The notes below the pieces were generated by a model that saw only the letters and a program-made list of their open reading frames with translations, made no database searches and had not been told where the DNA came from. A stretch of 64,000 nt of DNA from an uncultured Paracoccaceae bacterium (GTDB lineage: Bacteria > Pseudomonadota > Alphaproteobacteria > Rhodobacterales > Rhodobacteraceae): contig CATOSB010000011.1 of the NCBI GenBank assembly GCA_951812305.1, positions 62,001 through 126,000 of the forward strand. The letters are read 5' to 3'. Position 1 is the stretch's first letter, and each line of letters opens with the position of its first letter. Shown piece by piece: positions 59,234 through 64,000 of the stretch. The translations under genes and the position numbers were made by a program.

Positions 59234-60100
59234 TTAGCCGCCCAGGAACAACCGCCCGACATCGGGGTTTTCCAACAGTTCATCGCCCGGCCCGGCAATC
59301 GCCAGCTCTCCTGACACCAATACGTATCCAATATCCGCGAACTCCAGCCCCTTCTTGGCGTTCTGTTCAACCATCAGGATCGTCTTGCCCTCGTTGTGCT
59401 GCAGGTCGTGCAGGATATCGAAGACCATGTCGATGAATCGTGGCTCCAACCCAATCGACGGCTCATCCACCAACAGGATTTCCGGGTTCATGACCAGCGC
59501 GCGGGAAATCTCCAACAACCGGCGTTCACCACCCGACAAGACCTTCGCCTGATGCTTCCGTCGCGCGGCAAGGCGCGGGTATTTCTCGAAAACCTTCTCT
59601 GCGGATTCTTTGGCTTCCGACGGGTTATCCTTCAGAAACCCGCCCATCCAAAGGTTTTCCTCAACCGTCATGCCCGGAAAGACGGATTTATCCTGAAGGA
59701 TATAGGCGATGCCCGCCTCTTTCAGCTTCATCTGTGCCGACAGCTTGGTGATGTCGCGTTTATTGTCGCCATCGCCAACTTTCACCGTCCCCGAGAAGAC
59801 ATTGTTGAACCCGAAAATTGCGTGCAGAATCGTCGACTTCCCCGCCCCGTTCGGGCCGATCAGACATAAGCTTTGTTTGCGCGCCACCGCCAGATTGATC
59901 CCGTGCAAAATCTCCATCTGACCATAACCGGCGTGCAGATTTTCCAGCACAATATAGGGGTCGTTCTTCGCCAATGCCAAAAGGTCGGCAGTCGCAACCT
60001 CGCCGCCGATGGCTTTGGCTTCCTTGTTCACGGCCTCGACCGATATCACCGTGTCGACGGACCCGCCGTGATAGCCGGTGGAACGCTTTTTCTCGCTCAT
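59234..60100 (-). CDS. Branched-chain amino acid-type ABC transporter ATP-binding protein (LivF type)
   Basis: LIGPNGAGKSTILHAIFG; VLSGGERRLLEISRALVMNPEILLVDEPSIGLEP. Confidence 0.92.
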   Translation of the reverse strand: MSEKKRSTGYHGGSVDTVISVEAVNKEAKAIGGEVATADLLALAKNDPYIVLENLHAGYGQMEILHGINLAVARKQSLCLIGPNGAGKSTILHAIFGFNNVFSGTVKVGDGDNKRDITKLSAQMKLKEAGIAYILQDKSVFPGMTVEENLWMGGFLKDNPSEAKESAEKVFEKYPRLAARRKHQAKVLSGGERRLLEISRALVMNPEILLVDEPSIGLEPRFIDMVFDILHDLQHNEGKTILMVEQNAKKGLEFADIGYVLVSGELAIAGPGDELLENPDVGRLFLGG

Positions 60101-60101
60101 A

Positions 60102-60845
60102 TCAATGCGCTCCCAAATAGGCGTCGATGACGCGCTGGTCGTCCTGAATGTCCGCTGGCGTCCCCTCGGCCAGCATCTGTCCATGCGCGAGGCAATAGAT
60201 GTGGTCCGCCATGTTCATGATCACCCGCATATTGTGCTCAATGATGAACAGCGTAATCCCAAACTCGGTATTCGCCCGTTTCAGCCGGTCGATCAGGCCG
60301 TTGATCAAAGTCGGGTTAATCCCCGCTGTCGGTTCGTCAAGCAAAAGAACCGTAGGTTCATTCATCAGCGCCATCGCGAATTCCAACAGCTTCTGCTGCC
60401 CGAATGACAATGATCCCGCCTGCAGATATCTTTTTTCATAAAGCCCGACGAATTCCAGCAGATGCTCGGCGCGCTCGTTGTCTTCCGACGTGTTCTGCTT
60501 AAACGCATCCATCAGCGACATCTTGCGGTGCGGCAGGCTGATCAGCATGTTTTCGACACAGTTCATCTGACCGTAAATCCGCGTCTGCTGAAACGTGCGC
60601 AGCAATCCCAAACGCGCGATCTCCGGCACCAGCATCTTGCTGATTTCCCGACCCTCAAACTTGATCGACCCCTCATCGATCGGGTGATAGCCGACGATCG
60701 AATTGAACATGGTTGTCTTTCCCGACCCGTTTGGTCCGATCAGGCCGGTGATTCCACCTTTCTTGACCTTCAGAGAAATGTCGGTGTTTGCCTTCACCCC
60801 GCCGTAGGATTTCGAGACACCTGCGGCTTCGATAATGTTGCTCAT
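60102..60845 (-). CDS. Branched-chain amino acid-type ABC transporter ATP-binding protein (LivG type)
   Basis: LIGPNGSGKTTMFNSIVGYHP; LSFGQQKLLEFAMALMNEPTVLLLDEPTAGINP. Confidence 0.93.
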   Translation of the reverse strand: MSNIIEAAGVSKSYGGVKANTDISLKVKKGGITGLIGPNGSGKTTMFNSIVGYHPIDEGSIKFEGREISKMLVPEIARLGLLRTFQQTRIYGQMNCVENMLISLPHRKMSLMDAFKQNTSEDNERAEHLLEFVGLYEKRYLQAGSLSFGQQKLLEFAMALMNEPTVLLLDEPTAGINPTLINGLIDRLKRANTEFGITLFIIEHNMRVIMNMADHIYCLAHGQMLAEGTPADIQDDQRVIDAYLGAH

Positions 60846-61876
60846 GCCGCGGCCTCCTCGTCCACTGTATCAACCTTGATACCAAACCATTCCGGCCGCT
60901 TGTGCTTCAGATACCCCATCAACCCGTCCTGGAAGAACACCACAATGATGATGATGAGCGCACCCAGCGCAATCCACTGGCCACCCAGGAAATAATTCCA
61001 GGTTACCTCTTTAAAGACGTGGAACAGAATTGCGCCAATCACCGGCCCCCACAATGTTCCCTTGCCACCCAAAAGCACGCACACCACCATGAAGATACCA
61101 AGGTTGATCGTCTGATACGCGGTTTCCAGTGGTTCAAAGTGGATGAGTTGGAAGGCAGAGATTGCACCGGCTGCACCAACGAACACCGCGCTGATTGCCC
61201 ATGTGATCGTCTTATAGCGCAGCGTGTGGATGCCCATCGCCTCCGCTTTTTCCTCATCGTCGCGGATCGCATTGATCGCTGCGCCAAAGCGGGTCGAATA
61301 AAACCACTTGCAGAAAATGAACAGGATCACGCCCAGCCCCGCAAACAGGAAGTAGATAAGCACCTTCTCGAAATCCGGATGCAAGGGCGAATGGGGCATC
61401 GAAATCCCCTGACCGCCGCCCAGCCACTCGATATTCGATACGATCTCGCCCGCCGCAATGGCCAGCCCCAGCGTGCCGATGGCAAAATACGGGCCCCTCA
61501 AGCCAAAGAACAACGGCCCGATCACCAGCGCACAAAGACCGCAAAACAGCCCGGCGCCAAGGATACCGACGACCATACCGATGTAATACTGGCCCGCCGT
61601 AAAGCTGAAGATTTCCGAGCGCGAGGCATCGGTCCATTCACCGACGTTGTAATAAAGCCCGATGGCGAACACCGCGCCGGCGTACATCCCCGTGCCGTAA
61701 AAGAAGATATTACCAAGCGAATTGTACCCCATCTGCCCGCCGGTCATGTCCCAGGATTGGGCCACGACAATGAACAGCCAAAGCGTCGCCAGAAAAGCTG
61801 TGTAAGACGGGAACATGAAAGGAGCTGCGATGGTGATCGCGATAAGTACGATGTACAGGATTGCGTGTTTTGACAT
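60842..61876 (-). CDS. Branched-chain amino acid-type ABC transporter permease (LivM type)
   Basis: Multi-TM; RFGAAINAIRDDEEKAEAMGIHTLRYKTITWAISAVFVGAAGA. Confidence 0.92.
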   Translation of the reverse strand: MSKHAILYIVLIAITIAAPFMFPSYTAFLATLWLFIVVAQSWDMTGGQMGYNSLGNIFFYGTGMYAGAVFAIGLYYNVGEWTDASRSEIFSFTAGQYYIGMVVGILGAGLFCGLCALVIGPLFFGLRGPYFAIGTLGLAIAAGEIVSNIEWLGGGQGISMPHSPLHPDFEKVLIYFLFAGLGVILFIFCKWFYSTRFGAAINAIRDDEEKAEAMGIHTLRYKTITWAISAVFVGAAGAISAFQLIHFEPLETAYQTINLGIFMVVCVLLGGKGTLWGPVIGAILFHVFKEVTWNYFLGGQWIALGALIIIIVVFFQDGLMGYLKHKRPEWFGIKVDTVDEEAAA

Positions 61877-61889
61877 CTCTCCGCCCCCT

Positions 61890-62831
61890 TCAGTTCAATG
61901 CCTGTCGCTTCCGACGCTGCTGTAGCAGTCGGAAGAACAGAACAATTAAAAGAAGCATGACGGCGATAGCCTGTTGATAGCCGATGCCGAAGATATGGCC
62001 ACCATATTGTTCAGCCGCGCCAATCCCAAGACCGGCGGCGATGACGCCCGGCAGGTTACCAAGCCCCGCGGCGGTGACGATCACAAACGCGCGGACCGAA
62101 TAGGTGATGCCGTAGAATGGCTGGATCACCCAGACCATGACAATGATCGCGCCCGCTGCGCCACAAATCGCAGCGTTCAGGCTGAATGTGAAAGCATATA
62201 CTTTTTCGGTATCGATCCCCATCACCCGCGCGGCCCGGCTGTCCTGCGCCGTGGCACGAATGGCCTGCCCCATGCGGCTGCGCTTCATGAAGATAATGAC
62301 GGCGACGGCCAGACCAGCCGCCATCGCGGTTCCGATCACCTTGGCCAAGGGCAGGTTGATGAAACCACCCGCGAAATTGAAGGTCTTGTAGTCAAGCTGC
62401 AGCGATTGCGTGTCGGAACCGAACAGAAGGTTCATGACCTGCGCCATCATGATGGCCAGCCCGAAGGTGGCCAAAAGTGAGGTGAACAGATCGCGTTCAA
62501 TCACCCGCGTAATGATCAGTTTGTACGCAACCCAGCCAATCCCGGCCATGACGACAAAAGCTATCGGCACCCCGATCAGCGCCACACCGTTGTCCGTGAA
62601 ACCGATAGTTTGCAGCCACCCTGTTTTGACAAGGAACCAGCTGCAATACCCGCCCGCGATCACGAAATCGCCCTGCGCGAGGTTTTTCACGTTCATCACG
62701 CCCCAGACCAATGCAAGCCCGTAAGCGGCGAGCGCGAATAGCGACCCGATCATGATGCCATCAATGATGAAGGCCAGATTCAGGATCGGAAAATTGAACA
62801 GATACCCGATATTTGTTGCGATTTGTTCCAT
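61890..62831 (-). CDS. Branched-chain amino acid-type ABC transporter permease (LivH type)
   Basis: GIMIGSLFALAAYGLALVWGVMNVKNLAQGDFVIAGGY; SRMGQAIRATAQDSRAARVMGID. Confidence 0.93.
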   Translation of the reverse strand: MEQIATNIGYLFNFPILNLAFIIDGIMIGSLFALAAYGLALVWGVMNVKNLAQGDFVIAGGYCSWFLVKTGWLQTIGFTDNGVALIGVPIAFVVMAGIGWVAYKLIITRVIERDLFTSLLATFGLAIMMAQVMNLLFGSDTQSLQLDYKTFNFAGGFINLPLAKVIGTAMAAGLAVAVIIFMKRSRMGQAIRATAQDSRAARVMGIDTEKVYAFTFSLNAAICGAAGAIIVMVWVIQPFYGITYSVRAFVIVTAAGLGNLPGVIAAGLGIGAAEQYGGHIFGIGYQQAIAVMLLLIVLFFRLLQQRRKRQALN

Positions 62832-62949
62832 CTGTCCCCGGATGCTCCCCCGCACGCGGCTGGTTACGTCGTCGCCGCGTTGAATTTAGTGGAAAAAAAC
62901 GCTGGGCGCGTCTGCCACGCCCAGCGTTATCTTGTCATTCGGTTCACGC

Positions 62950-64000
62950 TTAGTTGCGCGGCCAGTTCACCGCGTCGCTTGCGAAAGCAGAAGGTGCAAC
63001 CACCTTGTACTCGCCGCCCTGAATCTGACGCAGAACCATCGGCTTGGCGACGTTGTTGCCAGCTTCCGAGAACTTGATGTCACCGTAGAAGGTGCTGAGG
63101 TCGGTCGCTGCAATCGCGTCACGAACCGCTTCCTTGTCCAGCGTACCAGCGCGCTCAAACGCATCCTTGAAGACATACACGGCGGCAGATGCCTGCGCCG
63201 TCTGGTACGGAACGGTCTTTTCCGAATACTCGGTATACGCCGCCTTGAACTCCATCTCGTAATTCGCAGCTGTACCGAAGATCGGGTCTTCGTAAGTCAG
63301 CGTCTCAGCCCATTGAGTCGAACACAGGATGTCCTCGGCATTGTCACCAAAGTTGCCGACAACGTCCGCAGCTTCACAATGCGTAATCGCGATCATCGGA
63401 ACCTTGACCTGCTGTTCGCCGATCTGACGAACGGCTGTCGCGGCGCCCTTGGAGTGGCCGGAAACGATCAGCACGTCTGGATTGACCAGCTTCACCTTGG
63501 TCAGGATCGATGTCATGTCTGACAGATCGCGTGGCAGCTTTTCGTCAACGACGATGGTCATGCCGTACTTTTCAGCGTCTTCCATGACACCGGCGCGGAT
63601 ATCCAGAGAGAACGGATCGTTCTCAACCGCAATTGCAACCGTCACATCCGAAGCCTGGCGCCCGTTTTCCTCGGCCTTTTCAGCTGCCAGTGTAATGGCG
63701 CTTGCCAGATACTGTTCCGACGTCGACAGAACCGCGAACAGGTACTTGTAGCCCTGGTTGAACAGCGAGCGCGATGCGCCTTCTGCTTCCACCATCGGGA
63801 TCTGGTACTTTTCGGTCACCGGCGCGATAGCCTTGGTCAGACCGGAAGAGTATGGCCCAAGCATATATTGAACGCCGTCCTGCTGGATCAAACGTTCTGC
63901 CAGCGTCGCGCCACGGTCGCCTTTGGATTCGTCGTCGTAATAGATGACTTCAAAGTTATGGCATTTGCCGTCAATCATGACGCCGCCATTTTCCGCAATC
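62950..64000 (-). CDS. Branched-chain amino acid-type ABC transporter substrate-binding protein (partial at window end)
   Basis: YYDDESKGDRGATLAERLIQQDGVQYMLGPYSSGLTKAIAPVTEKYQIPMVEAEGAS; frame open to the window edge. Confidence 0.9.
   Translation of the reverse strand, partial: IAENGGVMIDGKCHNFEVIYYDDESKGDRGATLAERLIQQDGVQYMLGPYSSGLTKAIAPVTEKYQIPMVEAEGASRSLFNQGYKYLFAVLSTSEQYLASAITLAAEKAEENGRQASDVTVAIAVENDPFSLDIRAGVMEDAEKYGMTIVVDEKLPRDLSDMTSILTKVKLVNPDVLIVSGHSKGAATAVRQIGEQQVKVPMIAITHCEAADVVGNFGDNAEDILCSTQWAETLTYEDPIFGTAANYEMEFKAAYTEYSEKTVPYQTAQASAAVYVFKDAFERAGTLDKEAVRDAIAATDLSTFYGDIKFSEAGNNVAKPMVLRQIQGGEYKVVAPSAFASDAVNWPRN

Noticed and set aside
1-64000. CRISPR array, tRNA or rRNA genes
   Set aside because: No regularly spaced short repeats, and no tRNA- or rRNA-like segments noticed. 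The repeats present are IS copies and hairpins. A dedicated scan (tRNAscan-SE, Infernal) was not possible.

Overview
The window looks like alphaproteobacterial (probably Rhodobacterales) DNA and has two parts. (1) About 1-24.6 kb is rich in insertion sequences. It holds five copies of a 1600-1601 bp IS66-family element that encodes only TnpC (ISBst12-like), one cut by the window edge. It also holds three copies of a 1521 bp IS982-family element with a second, divergently oriented passenger gene, and one decayed IS256-family element. Between them lie wrecked host genes: a trypsin-like protease fragment, the gene next to it, a small ORF, a sugar-transferase N-terminus and a small membrane-protein gene. 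Target-site duplications allow several pre-insertion alleles to be rebuilt. (2) About 10.5-64 kb is dense catabolic and transport gene content: an inositol-like cluster (two Gfo/Idh/MocA, an IolE-like protein, LacI, a ribose-type ABC transporter, SDR, IolD), msrP-P450-msrQ, a periplasmic binding protein next to a PAS-GGDEF-EAL protein, PrpF/2-hydroxyacid dehydrogenase/class IV aminotransferase, kynureninase, a sugar ABC transporter, a monooxygenase/ALDH/Fe-ADH/sulfatase/BKACE cluster, an MttB-superfamily/SDR/ALDH/DHDPS/GntR cluster, an IS630 element with a likely -1 frameshift, and a branched-chain-type ABC transporter cut by the window end. The most unusual observations are: three IS66 insertions that each fuse the element terminus in frame to a gene hit within its first six codons; all four SNP combinations 53 bp apart among the IS66 copies, suggesting exchange between copies; the conserved passenger gene of the IS982 element; and several structured intergenic repeats.
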